A stretch of 64,000 bases of DNA from Paralvinella palmiformis (taxonomy: Eukaryota > Annelida > Polychaeta > Terebellida > Alvinellidae), in contig JAODUP010000273.1 in assembly GCA_025642065.1 (NCBI GenBank), positions 432,501-496,500 on the forward strand. Direction: 5' to 3'. Positions 24,393-50,555 of this stretch are shown here, piece by piece. The number at the start of each line of letters is the position of its first letter. The stretch's first letter is position 1. The translations under genes and the position numbers were made by a program. The notes under the pieces were generated by a model that was given only the letters and a program-made list of their open reading frames with translations, ran no database searches and was not told where the DNA came from.

Positions 24393-25924
24393 CACACATT
24401 CGTGCAGAAGGTTTCGTCTGTTCAGGTGTTAATTGATAACTCAATCACCACTGTCCAGCCGAGATGGTTCCGCTTAAGAAATAATTCCAATTACTTGTAT
24501 CTCAATTTACAGCCATTATTTCTTGGAGCTGATCCCACGAGTATCTCACATTACAGAATTGTCAAACTTCATTTCTTCTTTTTTTACCAAAAAAAGAGAT
24601 GCAATTTTTCCCCTATTATCTTCTGTAAGAAAGTCGAATAAAATTACACTTCTTTATTTTTGTCTCGTCCATCTTGGAAGAACTGTGTTTCTTCTAAAAG
24701 TTTCAATCCTGAAACAGGGTTTCTGGTCAGGTATAATTATCAAATTAATGACATGGTGAATTTGCAACTGTAATGAAATATCTGTGTGCATCACAGAACT
24801 TTGTAACTGCCAATTACAATTTTGTCATGCAACTTTTATTTATGGAAAAACTAAAGACGAGGTATAAATCAAATAAAAAATAGCATTAACTTTTATCACC
24901 TGCAGCTGAAAAAATATCCAATCATGTAATTTGGCCTCATAATTGAACTCAACCCCAATTAGTGTCTATTGGGAGTGGTATTTTGATACTGAGGTAAACA
25001 TGGTGGTGTAATATTATGTATACATGCACAACTGCACGCATGTACACAAACAGTGATATATTGGCCGCACATAAAAGGTGAATGGTCTGTATCTCAACAT
25101 CTGACAATATACATGTTTACGTATCTATAGATGTGTATCACACACACACACACACACACAGAGAGAGAGAGACACTAGAATTTTGGAACATGACTACCCT
25201 GCATGAAACATAGGGGATGCAAATTTTCATCTAATAAAATCAAATAAAGTATTTCTGACACTAATAAGGTCATTACAGAAACCCATGACAGACAGCCTTT
25301 CATTTGCTTCTGAATCCTAACTAACACCTAAGCTGTCGGATTATAGCCAGGTACCAGCATATAGTCAACCCGATCTATTAAGGTCAGACAACATACCACT
25401 CGTTAAACAAGCTGAATACACCCACAAACATATCTCATAGTATGTGCTGCTTTTGGTGCCCAATATACTTGTGATTCATTATTATAACTGGACAAACAGT
25501 ACAAATCAAAAGCTCAATAGAAAGGCATCTAAATTTGACAAAAATGTATATTTTATGTAACTGTTTCTATAAAATGCGATATTAAGAGGACAACATATAA
25601 ATAAACATTTAAAAACCGAAATATAATGTACGGGTCTTTGATCAGTCTGAAGACCAATTGCTAAATCAAGAGGTTAAAATGTCATGTAAATCTTCATGTA
25701 AATCTTTGTCATTTTCCCTTCATCTGTAACGACTGTTGTTACCTCTGTTATGTCAAACAAGCCTCCCGTACCTCTAAATGACACCACGATGAAGCGGATC
25801 TTCTAGAATGAGTGTAAGTGCATGAATCTAATCTCCATCTGGAACTAGCTATCAGTACTATCCAGACGTGCAAGATAATCTTATCAAAACCTTTGTTTGA
25901 AGGATGAAACATCCAAAGTACTCA

Positions 25925-26046
25925 TTTTTTACGGATGAGTGAACCAGTTGCCACATGACAGCATTGCAACTCACGGAGCTTCAAACATGCGACTGTTCGG
26001 TTACAAGTCCTAAGCTCTAACTACCTCCACTATCGCGGCTCACAAA
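25925..26046 (-). mobile_element. SINE fragment (family A)
   Basis: It carries the body phrase TTTACGGATGAGTGAACCAGTTGCCACATGACAGCATTGCA... and ends in ATCGCGGCTC. The same phrase is found in the copies at 40.4, 40.9, 42.3 and 53.8 kb. Confidence 0.65.
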
Positions 26047-26189
26047 TTCTGATCATTAGGATGTTTGTTAATACAATTTTATAACATAATAAAGAGATTT
26101 ATAATGATATAATTCTATGAGTAAAGTCACTGATTTCTTGTGATTATGGACAATGGTGGAAAAAAACACAGAATCATAGATGCACTGAG

Positions 26190-27500
26190 AGTGAGAACTT
26201 AATAAAACAACTAAATCTCTGGTACTCACTAGAAATCAGGAGGGCCATAAAGCACCTGAAGAACAATAAAGCAACAGGACTGGATGACATCCCAGCAGAA
26301 GCACTCAAGACAGACATAGACACAACAGACTGGAGAGATGGATACCTCATAAAACTCCCCAACTACAGAGGAATCATACTTCTGTCAGTGCCTGGGAAAG
26401 TCTTCAACAGAATAATCTTGGAAAGAATGAAAAGTGAAATGCACCCATGGCTGAGAGATCAACAAGCTGGATTCCGCCCAAACAGATCATGCGTTGACCA
26501 GATTGCAACACTATGCATTATAGTAGAGCAATCCTTGGAATGGAACTCCCCACTCTACATCAACTTTGTTGACTATGAAAAGGCGTTTGACAGCATAAAC
26601 AGGGATACACTATGGAAACTGCTAAGACATTACAGCATACCGACCAAGCTGGTCTGCTTGATTAAGAACAGCTATGAAGGAACAGGCTGCAGAGTAATAC
26701 ATAGTGGACAACTAACGAAGCATTTCGAAGTGAAGACTGGAGTTGCTTGCTGTCCCCATTCCTCGTCCTTCTGGTCATTGACTGGATTATGAAGATATGC
26801 ACAAAGCAGAGAAGAAATGGAATCCAGTGAACACTAAATACGCAACTTGAAGACCTGGACTTTGCCGACGACCTAGCACTGTTGTCCCACAGCCATCAAC
26901 AGATGCAGGAGAAGACAAGTGAACTGGCAGCCATCTCTTCAAGAGTGGGGTTAAATATACACATATGCAAAACAAAAATCCTCAAGGTAAATGCAGTCAG
27001 CATGGAGCCAGTCAAACTGGAAGGAAATGAAATTGACGAGGTAGAGACCTTCACGTATCTGGGTAGTATCATTGATGAACATGGTTGTACAGATACCGAT
27101 GTTAAGGCAAGGATTTGCAAGGCTAGAGGAGCATTTATACAGCTCAAGAACATTTGGAGCTCCAAAGTGTTGTCATTACACACAAATATAGGCCTGTTTA
27201 ACTCCAATGTGAAGTCTGTACTACTGTATGGAGCAGAGACATGGAGGACAACTAACACCACCACCAAAAAATTACAGACCTTTATTAATAACTGTCTGAG
27301 AAGAATCTTCCAAATTTGCTGGCCAAACACCATCAGTAACAGCAACTTGTGGGAGAAAACACACCAACAGAATACTGGAGATGAGATCTTTGGAAGACTG
27401 TTGTCAATGACCTATGTCCCAGGAGGGGCGAAGTGTGAAGAACTCGCTAGTCATACTGGTAATCTCTTTCTGATACTCAGAAATAACTATTCATTTTTGT
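26190..27500 (+). mobile_element. Decayed non-LTR retrotransposon fragment (RTE/BovB-like reverse transcriptase)
   Basis: Reverse transcriptase text is spread over three frames. It includes LKNNKATGLDDIPAEALK, PNYRGI, DQQAGFRPNRSC, the RT motif-A block FVDYEKAFDS, and FADDLALLSH in the catalytic position. The C-terminal segment (VKSVLLYGAETWR, LQTFINNCLRRIFQI) follows. Internal deletions (before DWRDGYL, within KLP-NYR, and at the RQG block near 26740) and frameshifts break it. Endonuclease and 3' end are missing. It lies between OTUD7 and CLPX. The clade call rests on remembered motif style and is tentative; the RT identity is firm. Confidence 0.85.
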
Positions 27501-27729
27501 GTTTCATTAAAAGATGTTAAATTAATAACAACATAATAAATTTTACTTAGATAACATGGTTACAAGATGGCATGACTTATTTATTAAATGACATGTATTC
27601 AAATCAGGGTTGCAGTTTAGGGTTAAACTGATTTAGCCCAGCCCGGTGGGTTAAACAAATTTTTACATTTTATACACATGAAAAGTAGTTGTTTGAATGG
27701 TATGCATTTTTAAGATTGATGTAGATGAT

Positions 27730-27917
27730 GATGTTTTACTGCCACTTTTGTGCACATGGTAGGCTAAATGGGCCGAGTGACCTCCAAAGTTAATGAAGCG
27801 AAGTCAAAGATGAAACAACCTTCAGATGCCCATGCTGAGATTTGAACACGAGTGATAGTGATCTGTGGTCCAACACGCTACTGCTGAATCCAGCATTCAG
27901 AGGTGCCCGCCCTGCAT
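27730..27917 (-). mobile_element. tRNA-derived SINE (family B), copy 1
   Basis: It shares TAGGCTAAATGGGCCGAGTGACCTCCAAA and GAAGTCAAAGATGAAACAACCTTCAGAT with the copy at 60745-60932. On the minus strand a tRNA-like head has box B GTGTTCAAATCTC. Confidence 0.7.
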
Positions 27918-29370
27918 TTTTAAGATGTTAAGATGCTGACAATGTGCACTAATCAACATAATCCAATATTTGAGATATTGTGCTGTTGGTGGAAACAATT
28001 AGAGACTATTAGTATTACACTGTAGTAATTATATAAGATGTCATGATTTGTTGGTGACCTGAACCAATTTATCTGTTCTATGATTGGTTGAGCTTGTTTG
28101 TTAAATTGGCTTCTGACTAATATAGATAATAAATGTTTAATTTACATTTACCAAGATTTAGTGCGTTTTATTTAATCAATTAGTGGTGAATTGTGCCTAA
28201 AAATGAATTTAAACCCAGCAGGTGCCTGCTTCAAATATAACCTTGCAAGTATCACCAAACATAAATATGAACTAATGTGATATGCACAATATCATCTGTG
28301 ACTGCTAATTCTGCAGGGCAGGCTGACATCATTCAAAATTAATATGTTAGCCTATCTAATATTTGGTCTTGGCAAGCAATGATTAACTCATCCTTACCAA
28401 TTAAAGATATATCAGTAAAATATGATTCTTCAAGTTCAATGATGTGTGTACATTTAAATTATGTTATAACCTCCACTGCATTTGGCAGACATATTTAACT
28501 ATGGGTAGTGTTATAGTACTTTGTCCAGTCATCAGTGTACTGAGACTGTACATGAACTGGTAACACATTAACAGATTATGTTAATTCAAAGTTACATCCA
28601 ATAATATAATTCAATTCTGCCCAATAACAAATGTAGTAAACCTGCTAATACAATTGTAAACAATTACAATAAGAGTTATAAGTCTAATTCAATAAGATGG
28701 ATTTTAAAACCTATCCAAAATCTCAGGAATAACTGAATTATAGATCTATTTGTTAAGTAGAGTTCTAGATCTATTTCTCTAAATTTGTTCCTAAATATTT
28801 TCCTATACATTCAACTGTTACACTCACATTGAATGATTGATGATTGACTTCGACTTCGTGTTCTTAACATTCATCGATTTAATGGGTCATTCTCGTTTTT
28901 AAATATAGCGTGATATACTCGATAAACATTTAGTTATAGAATCTACCGCCGTACTGAGAATATATCAAAAATAGACTATAGACTAGACTATACTCTAGTC
29001 TAGTATATATCTAGATCTACTAACTAGATCTAGATACTAAGATAGGTCTCCCTGATAATTTACGACATGAAGTCAAATGTCCTACGTTACATTTTAACCT
29101 ACACTAAACGCCAATATCTGACACAGCGGCATGCAATTAATATACTTACGCTGCATCTGTTTCTTTCCGTGTAATACCACACATGAACCATTAACACGAA
29201 TAAATCCACAAAAACGACAAAACACACGTCTGTCATATATGTTTACAACTTGGACAAAACAACTGCGCATGACCGGAAATTGAAAATCGTCGGTCATTTA
29301 ATACGACGTGTGATACATGAGGATGGCCGATGTGAGTCATATATGACTAAACTGGTTATTTGATAAGTAG
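27918..29370. other. Intergenic, nothing recognised
   Basis: AT-rich. A patch of short palindromes built from CTAGA/TCTAG motifs lies at about 28975-29045. No gene signal. Confidence 0.5.
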
Positions 29371-29374
29371 CCAA

Positions 29375-29596
29375 TAAGTATATATGGTATAATAAATATA
29401 TATGGTAGTTGGAAGCGCTTGTTTTCTGTTGAAATTAATATTTAATTTGCGAACGTATGCTAGCATTTCTTACTCTGTTGCTAAAATATATACACTTGAT
29501 ATAATTGAAGATTATCATTATGATTATTCAATTTATTGTACTATAGTATTAGTAGGTAATATGCTTTATAGCCCACCTTTTACTTATTTTACTTGC

Positions 29597-29632
<36 letters not shown>

Positions 29633-29725
29633 GCAAGTTTATGAAGGTGTATATAAATTATTGAAGGTGTATAAACATATATGCATAACTACCATATATA
29701 TATATATCAAGTGTATACTCTTCCA
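29375..29725. repeat. Fold-back region centred on a perfect TA-cored palindrome
   Basis: ACTTGCGCTTTATATATA at about 29591 pairs with TATATAAAGCGCAAGT ending at about 29638. Outer arms also pair: TATACACTTGATATA near 29490 with TATATCAAGTGTATA near 29705, and TATATGGTAGTT near 29400 with AACTACCATATA near 29690. Confidence 0.7.
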
Positions 29726-30112
29726 AAGGTAGAATGATTCTAGTGAAATTTAGAATTAAATAGTGAGGGGGCTTGCATTTCTTGGCTTCTGTTAGGGACA
29801 CCCAAGCTGGACTGGTCAATGGGTAAAGGCTAGACTAATGTGGATTAAGGGCGAGATAACCCATACAGAAACATCAAGTGCTGATTCCGAGGTGTTGGAC
29901 TGCACTGCACACTCTAATATATCACAATACCATGCATCAAAAGCCACGTATGAATGAAACGACGTGGAATAGCGTTTCAGGACAATTCTACAGTGCAATA
30001 TTTCAAAGAATTGAACAAAACCATTATTGTTGCTCATGAATAACTGTCAATAAATTGAGTGAAATTATATATTTATACACCGTCAATAATTTATATACAC
30101 CTTCAATTTTTA
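29638..30112. repeat. Inverted repeat ends of a possible small element
   Basis: GAAGGTGTATATAAATTATTG near 29643 is inverted as CAATAATTTATATACACCTTC near 30085. The arms span about 45 bp and enclose about 380 bp without a recognised gene. Confidence 0.6.
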
Positions 30113-30710
30113 TGTTATAATCTTACCATTTTTCTTGCAGCTGTTATACTTTCTAGTTTACTATGTTTAAATATATGCCATGTATTGTATTGCTGTTCAT
30201 GGATATTGTAAATAAATTTCAGTTCAGTTGTAGGACTTTACCACAGTCACATTCCTTCTTTATACATTAATATTGGCTAAAGCTACTTATGTATTTATAT
30301 GGAGCTGGCAGTGTTTAGTTTATTATCAAAAGGTCACCCACTAAAGTACAACATTGTACTATTTATCATTAATATATGAAACTAAATAGCACTTACTCTT
30401 TGGTGAACGAGTACTATCTTAATCTTTTAATGATACATCGATGCAAAAGATCATTCAGAATGATTTCATTTTAGTCACCTCATAGGATTTGATAAAGCTA
30501 ACGGATCCAATTCTAAATTCCAAACCCGCTGAATGGGAAAAAGGGTCTTGTTCATAAACAAATTATATGTTCTAAACAGTTTTTGCAGGCAATTAAAATT
30601 AACTCCACAGTAAAAGCAACTTGTTTTTCTCTTAGACTAAAGAAACTGTTTTAATTATATAATCAGTAATGTGAGTGATTCATATCAGTAATATCTATGC
30701 CTGTTGTAAT

Positions 30711-30742
<32 letters not shown>

Positions 30743-32067
30743 CAGATTAAGATAGAAGTATGTATTATAGAACATAATAAGGTAGGAAACTTTGTCTAAC
30801 AAATACCTTTAAAAGTACAATATAACATCATGGTGTGTTTAAATACTGAAGTGATCATCTTTATTTAACTTTTCCTTAGACAGATGATCAATATCTTCCT
30901 TAACTTTTACACACACATAATACATACATACTAGGATGCATGTATAGAGTCATATCAGTTAATACCCAGTAATCATACTTACAGCTCTTAAGCTGTTTAC
31001 TGTACAATATTATATAAAGCAGCAAAAATATACCATGTTGGTAAATAAGATTTCCAGAGTTATGAATCTATATCAGTCATCTGCGCGCACACACACACAC
31101 ACACAATTTTAACACATACAACTTTTCTGTGGTACTTAATGTATTCAATAATACGTAGAACTTTACCCAGCATCTGGAATTATTGTATTAAGTGACAAAA
31201 AACAATCTGGATCCTTAACATCAGTTCATAATCAGCAAATAAGAAATTCCTCATTGGGAGGTGAATTAGCTTGAACTCGCTGTCAACTGTACATCTACAA
31301 AATAGTATTGTGATTCTCTCTAAACTGGAAAGGCTACAATTAATATGTACTTAACACATACCTCACCATAGTACAAGATACCTAGTTCATCACGAGAATA
31401 AAACTAATAGCGAAATCTTTTTGGGGGGCTTTACTTATTTCTATGTCATGTAAATATATTTTTAAAAAAGCATATTTTTTTTCTTCTACTATTCATTTTG
31501 TAACTTCTATCTGTTTGACAAACATTGCACAATAAAAACAAGTTTACTCTGTGATACATATACATACTTTAATAGAATATAAGATTCTGTTATGAAGTTA
31601 ATGGACCTTCCACTCCAGCCCTTCAGAGTTGTAATTAACACAGAGAATTCCCCATTAAGCAACTTAACAGCGAGCAGCCAGAGTATACATTACACAAATT
31701 ATACGTAAGCGTCCTGTTGACAGATGCCACGCCACTGCCTAATAGGCAACTGGCAAAGAACACAATCCACACCAAACCTCCGACACGACATGCCTCACAT
31801 TCACTGGCATTAAAGCAAGCACACATAAACATAAATAGAATTAAACAGTTCCTGGCACAGTTCCTAATCCGATATTGGAAATGTGGCTCTGCAGTAAGAG
31901 AGCATACCAAGTTAAAGCGTCATAACAACTGATCAAATGATTCACCAAATGCGATGTAGAACATCACCATCATTGCCATGACTTCAGCTATCATCATCAG
32001 CATCATCATCATCACCACCATCATCAATATCATTATAATTGTCATCGTTATCATCGTTGCTGTGAGT
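30113..32067. other. Intergenic/3' flank of CLPX
   Basis: CA microsatellites lie at about 30714-30742 and 31087-31106. A CAT-rich simple repeat lies at about 31985-32060. Overlapping frames at 31635-31932 on both strands show no domain and are probably chance or 3' UTR. Confidence 0.5.
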
Positions 32068-32073
32068 TTTATT
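32068..32073 (-). terminator. CLPX: Candidate poly(A) signal for CLPX
   Basis: AATAAA on the minus strand, 17 bases after the CLPX stop. It is very close to the stop, so a more distal signal may be used instead. Confidence 0.3.
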
Positions 32074-32089
32074 GTTCTTTGAAAAATAT

Positions 32090-45414
<13,325 letters not shown>

Positions 45415-46599
45415 CTTGGTTCATAACAGACTATCACACTGCTAGAATAAATCCAGACATTACCACATCACAAGTTACATAGAAATAATCAAATAAATTA
45501 TTTTCAAGGCTAGTACAATTAATTTTACACGAACATACATGGTATATAAACTGATTAAGTAACCTGATTTAATTGACATTTAGATCTAAGTCTAACTCTA
45601 AGCTTGTTCATAAGTTCATTATATTTACAGACGTCTATAATATTATATATTATGCAAAAGAAAGCACAAGCGTTAATTTCCATTGTACTCCACAACGTAT
45701 ATAATCACATAACCTGGAACATAATCATACGTAAACTGAACTGTAGCATATTTATGATAGTGACATTCTACTGGCAAGTGAAGTGGATAGATAAACTAGA
45801 TCTGTGATATTTATTTAACAACACACCCAATGACCCATGTAACAACACCGAGCCACTTCACCAATCTTCTATTCTACGTGTATCAGTATCCGACCGTAAG
45901 GCTTAAACAGAGTTCTGCGAGTAAACTACCTCTATGGATGTGAATCAGTTTGATTATGTCCAAATATCGCGTTTGTAGCCTAGTTCAGTAGTTGTCAGCT
46001 TTCTCTTACGCTTCCTGTCTTAATCAAGGCTAAGGTCGTTTGCTGATGTCAAAGCGGGATGGGGACCTTTCGTGATATAAAATATGCCATGTCTCTTATC
46101 TGGTATCCGTATCGTTCAAACGAGGACTCAGTTAAATGTGTGAATAATGTGGTGAGATGGTGATGTTCTGCAAACTCTTCTGGTTCGCAATTATAACGTT
46201 AGCAGAGTAAAAAATAAATTGATTACAACACCAGAAACGATCCCTTGAACGTGTAGTTCATATACCATTCGCTAGTGCTAAATAATTCTCCTGGCCTTCA
46301 CCAGGGGCGCAGGTATCGGCCCAGACTGGTTTATCACGCTTTTTGGACAACGCGTGGCCTAATATGGCCTAGAGAATGATTCAATTACTAAATTTGTATT
46401 CAAGTAATTATTTTTTAATGGCTTCCATAAAATGAAAACAGTTTCTACAAAATTCTTGAGTTCAAGGTAAAATTACCTTTTAATTAAGTGTATTAGAAGC
46501 AGTTTATTTAATTGTATTGCTTTTTAGTTTATTCAGTAGACCAAAGCACAAAATGGAAACACAGATCGTGACTTTTACTATGACAAAGATGAATTAATA
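45415..46599. other. 5' flank of CLPX
   Basis: It should contain the CLPX promoter and 5' UTR. No TATA box was recognised. Confidence 0.4.
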
Positions 46600-48895
46600 A
46601 AAACAAGGTTAAAATGAGCAATTAGCCCGATTTAAGGTCTGAATCAAGGTTAGATTGTAGACATTTTGAAAAAAGGGCTCATTCGGACAGGACCACTGAA
46701 TCTGACATAGATAATTACAAAAGGAAGCTTCATCAATTATTATGTGATACTAAAATGCCCCTTAGTGTACTATATTGTCATGATGTGTTCTGTGAAAATC
46801 ATACTACTGACTTGAATGAATACCTTGAATTAATCATTGATGCATGCACAATAGCTTGAGATGAGCGTATTCCAAATTCTCGAAAAAAGGCATTAGCGGA
46901 TTGGAATGAGGTGGTTGAGACTGTACGAAATGAGGCAATGTTTTGGCATGGCATTTGGATGGATAATGGATGACCACACCAGGGTATCATAGCAGGCATT
47001 AAATGTAGGACAAGGGCCAAATACAAACATGCTATGAAGGCTCTCAAGAGAGAGCAAGATACACAAATATCTAAAAAATTGTCTACCTCGCTTCAATCAC
47101 AAAATAAACGAGATTTTTGGAAAGAAGAGAAGCGTACAGTGGGTAACTTTCAATCGGTAGTTAATGTGATTGATGATGAATATGGCAATGAAAATATAAA
47201 TAATGCATTTGCTGACAAGTGTTGTGAATTGTACAATAGTGTGACGTTTGACAAGAATATTATGGCCAAAATATTGAGTAAATTGTCTGGTAAAATTAGT
47301 AATGAATGTTTGAGTAAAACGTGTTATTCCTCGCATGTTATTGAGGTCAGCGATGTTATTGATTCAATGGAAAAAACTTGAAAAAGCTAGTAAATCAGAT
47401 AGCATTAATAACTTAAAATCAGATGCTTTTATTAATGGATGTCATTCGTTATTCACATATATTTCTTTGCTTTTCTCTGCACTACTTAGACATGGGATTA
47501 CTCCAAATAATATGTTATTGGCTACGTTGGTTTCTATCCCTAAAAACAAAAGAAAATGCTTGAACCATAGTTCAAATTATAGAGCCATTGCATTAGGTAG
47601 TATTTTTAGTAAAAATTTTAATATTATTATTATTATTATTATGGAGAAAATTATTCCATATTTACGTCTTCTGAACTAAAATTTGGTTTCAAAGCAAAAC
47701 ACTCAACTTCACAATGTTCATTTGTTGTTGAGGAAGTTACTTATTTTTATAACAGAAATGACTTGCAAGTATATCTTGTGACTCTTGATGCCTCTCGAGC
47801 GTTTGACCGTGTAGAGTACAACAAATTGTTTCAATTGTTGATTGATAGAAATATATGTCCATTATATGCCCGCTTGCTCATTAATATGTATACACGCTTA
47901 AAACTTAGAGTTCGTTGGAATGGTAAATGTCGTGAAGTGTTTAGCGTATGCAATGGAGTAAAACAGGGTAGTATATTAACACCCATTCTATTTTGTATTT
48001 ATATTGATGTACTTTTAGAAAGATTAAAGCAGGCTTCTGTAGGATGTTTCATTGGAAACACATTTATTGGCTGTGATGGTTATGCTGATGATCTATATGT
48101 CTGGTAGCCCCTTCGTGTCGTGCAACAAAACTTTTATTATCAATACGTGAACAGTTTGGTTTGGAGTATAAAGTCAAATTTAACTCAGATAAAAGTCATA
48201 TTACAGTATGTAGTAATGCATACATTGTACCAAGAGGTGACTTTGTCGTGAATGCGCAAGTTATCGCATTACAGGATTCTGTAACACATTTGGGTCACGA
48301 TATTGGTAATACTGAATGCAAAACGTCGTAATTGATAAAGGTATTGGTGATTTAATTACCAGTAGCAATTTTGTTTGATCAAAATTTAGCTCTTGTGATA
48401 GTAATGTACGTAATTATCTATTTCAAACTTATTGTACAAGTTACTATTGCTCTCCACTTTGGAGCTTGTTTGATAACTATATTGAAAGATTTTATTGTAA
48501 TTGGCGAAAATGCGTTCGACGTGTTTGGAATGTTCCTCGAAACACACACGGTAGATTTTTGGAGTTTCTGTATGGTGGGAAAATATTGAAACACAGTTAT
48601 TGTCAAGATTTTAAAAAATTTACCTTTGCTAAGGTATGTGCCACCTCATCATCCGTTGTTGCTAGAAATAGACGCATGTTACTCTATAAATTAAATGATG
48701 ATGCTAAAAGTTTGGAAAAACATAAATATATTATTAAGAAAAAACTTGTCTCAACAGCTGGTGATGATATGATTGCTTCGAGCAAAGCATCCGTCATCAA
48801 AGAATTGTGTTTAATGAGAGATGGTTCAGTATATACAGTGTTAGGTAATAATGAAATATTGACTTTGCTATATGTTCCTCTATGTACTCTGTGAT
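46600..48895 (+). mobile_element. Decayed non-LTR retrotransposon (CR1/L2-like reverse transcriptase)
   Basis: Several frames carry pieces of one LINE ORF2. A linker region ends in KREQDTQISKKL. RT blocks include NYRAIALGSIFSK, KHSTSQCSFVVEEV, motif A LDASRAFDRVEY, GVKQGSILTPILF and catalytic YADD at about 48090. A C-terminal Trp/Arg-rich block follows (WRKCVRRVWNVPRNTHGRF). At least four frameshifts or stops are present, for example TGA near 46858, shifts near 47380 and 47680, and TAG after YADDLYVW. An ATT trinucleotide run interrupts the block near 47625. It is non-functional. An AT/TG microsatellite lies just downstream, at the expected 3' end. Confidence 0.85.
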
Positions 48896-49058
48896 ATTAC
48901 ATGTCTAATAATATATGTATTTTAATGGAGCTCTTGATTTGTTTGTTTTGTTGGTTTTTTTCTTTTCTTTTTCTTCCATCGCTATATCATGCTTCATGTT
49001 TCTGCACTATCTTGTATTATTGTACTGTCTAAATATGTATAGTATGAATAAATTATAT

Positions 49059-49168
<110 letters not shown>

Positions 49169-49559
49169 AGAAATCACTTTAATCTGTGTCAACCTCGGTA
49201 TAAAACGAAATATATAGAAGATAAATAAAAAAATTGTAAACAAGAGCAATAACGTATACCATATGTACATACTGAATAACGATTTGGTATCAAACTAAAC
49301 CCCGTAATTTAGTTTCCATATATTATGACAAGCACATATACAACATAATAAAGACATGTATAACTGTATAATATTATGACAAGCACATATACAACAAATA
49401 TACAGCACATATACGCTTTTTAGTAGTATTTCAGTAGTTAGCAAACTAGCTTTTATATAAGCGTTCGAATCCTTATGTCGCCTATCTTTTATTAGATATT
49501 CATCTGATTAATTACTCCCCGAACATAAGTCCCAGATGCAACCAACGCTGACAGCAAGC

Positions 49560-49800
49560 CAATCACTGAGTGACAGAATGGGTGAGTGAGTGAGTAGGTG
49601 AGTAAGTCATTGAATGCCTTGTTTAGCCTTAGTGATAATCACAACTGGAACCATTGACAGCGGATCAAACCTATATTTAAATTTGATCAGTGAATGGTAC
49701 TTATCGCTCCGTCACAAGTAACACGGCTTCGACACCTTGAGCCGATGTCGGCAGTGCAGCGCTCTACCACACTCTATCCGAACTTGCCGTTTATGTTAAT
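49560..49800 (-). mobile_element. Probable tRNA-derived SINE
   Basis: On the minus strand GTGGTAGAGCGCTGCACTGCCGACATCGG followed by GTGTCGAAGCC looks like box A and box B of a tRNA-like head. A body with GTGAGTGAGTAGGTGAGTAAG lies beyond. No second copy was traced with confidence. Confidence 0.45.
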
Positions 49801-50014
49801 GCTAGAGAAGAGGATTCGCTGATCATTTTCGGAAATGAAGCCACTACGTGTGTATTTGTAATATAAAAATGGAAATTGCTTTTAATTATCTGTAAGTGTA
49901 TTATAAACTCGCGCGTGCATGTGTGTACGTGTGCAATTTAAAATAAAATAAATATTTTTATTTTATGGCCATGCACCAATGGATCTTCAAAGGCAATCAG
50001 GCGAAGTGAAAGAC

Positions 50015-50015
<1 letters not shown>

Positions 50016-50095
<80 letters not shown>

Positions 50096-50106
50096 CACAC
50101 ACACAT
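50016..50106 (+). repeat. Compound (CA)(TA)(GA)(CA) microsatellite
   Basis: Four dinucleotide tracts abut: CA to about 50046, TA to about 50063, GA to about 50092, then CA. Confidence 0.95.
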
Positions 50107-50174
50107 ACAATGCCTACATTTCGTACTATTTATTGTTATACAGATACGCCGTTGTCGCTGACTAGTATAACCTC

Positions 50175-50335
50175 TATAAATAGTGATGTCGTGTCGTTAA
50201 ATTAAAATAAAACATTAAGACCCCAGGACGTCCAAAAAACAACCTCTCTCTATCAGTGATCATCTTCGGGGTATTTCGTCTTTATATACTGCTCACCTGT
50301 CAGTTTTGTAGCGACCAATGATGATAACATTTCAG
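50175..50335 (+). repeat. Diverged SINE body, related to the element at 1626
   Basis: CATTAAGACCCCAGGACGTCCAAAAAAC, a GGGGTATTTCG block and ACTGCTC occur in the same order as in the 1626-1945 element. The tRNA-like head is not recognisable. Confidence 0.45.
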
Positions 50336-50516
50336 ACGATGATACCATATCCAACTATTTGCCTGTTACTTATTATATATAATTATAACTACTATAATGT
50401 ACAAAGTTTGCTCCTCGTAATTATAATGCGTAGAACCGTAATTATTGACATGGTATTATGATAGTTTTTCCAAAATTGAGGGCTGTTCGTGAAAGCAGTT
50501 TTGGTGATAAATGTTG

Positions 50517-50555
<39 letters not shown>

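Larger units (their letters stand above)
22406..26189. other. Intergenic region 5' of OTUD7
   Basis: The first few hundred bases must hold the OTUD7 5' UTR and promoter; no clear TATA box was seen. CT and GT microsatellites occur at about 22660-22685 and 22826-22855, and a CA/GA tract at about 25138-25172. The duplicated and inverted repeats and a SINE are listed separately. Confidence 0.5.

Noticed and set aside
31635..31932. Overlapping ORFs of 91 and 71 codons on opposite strands
   Set aside because: Neither resembles a known protein. Position suggests CLPX 3' flank.
46000..46110. Presequence-like MAYFISRK start with a downstream GTAAGA donor
   Set aside because: A TGA falls in frame before the donor. 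The exon at 45357-45414 fits phase and sequence better.
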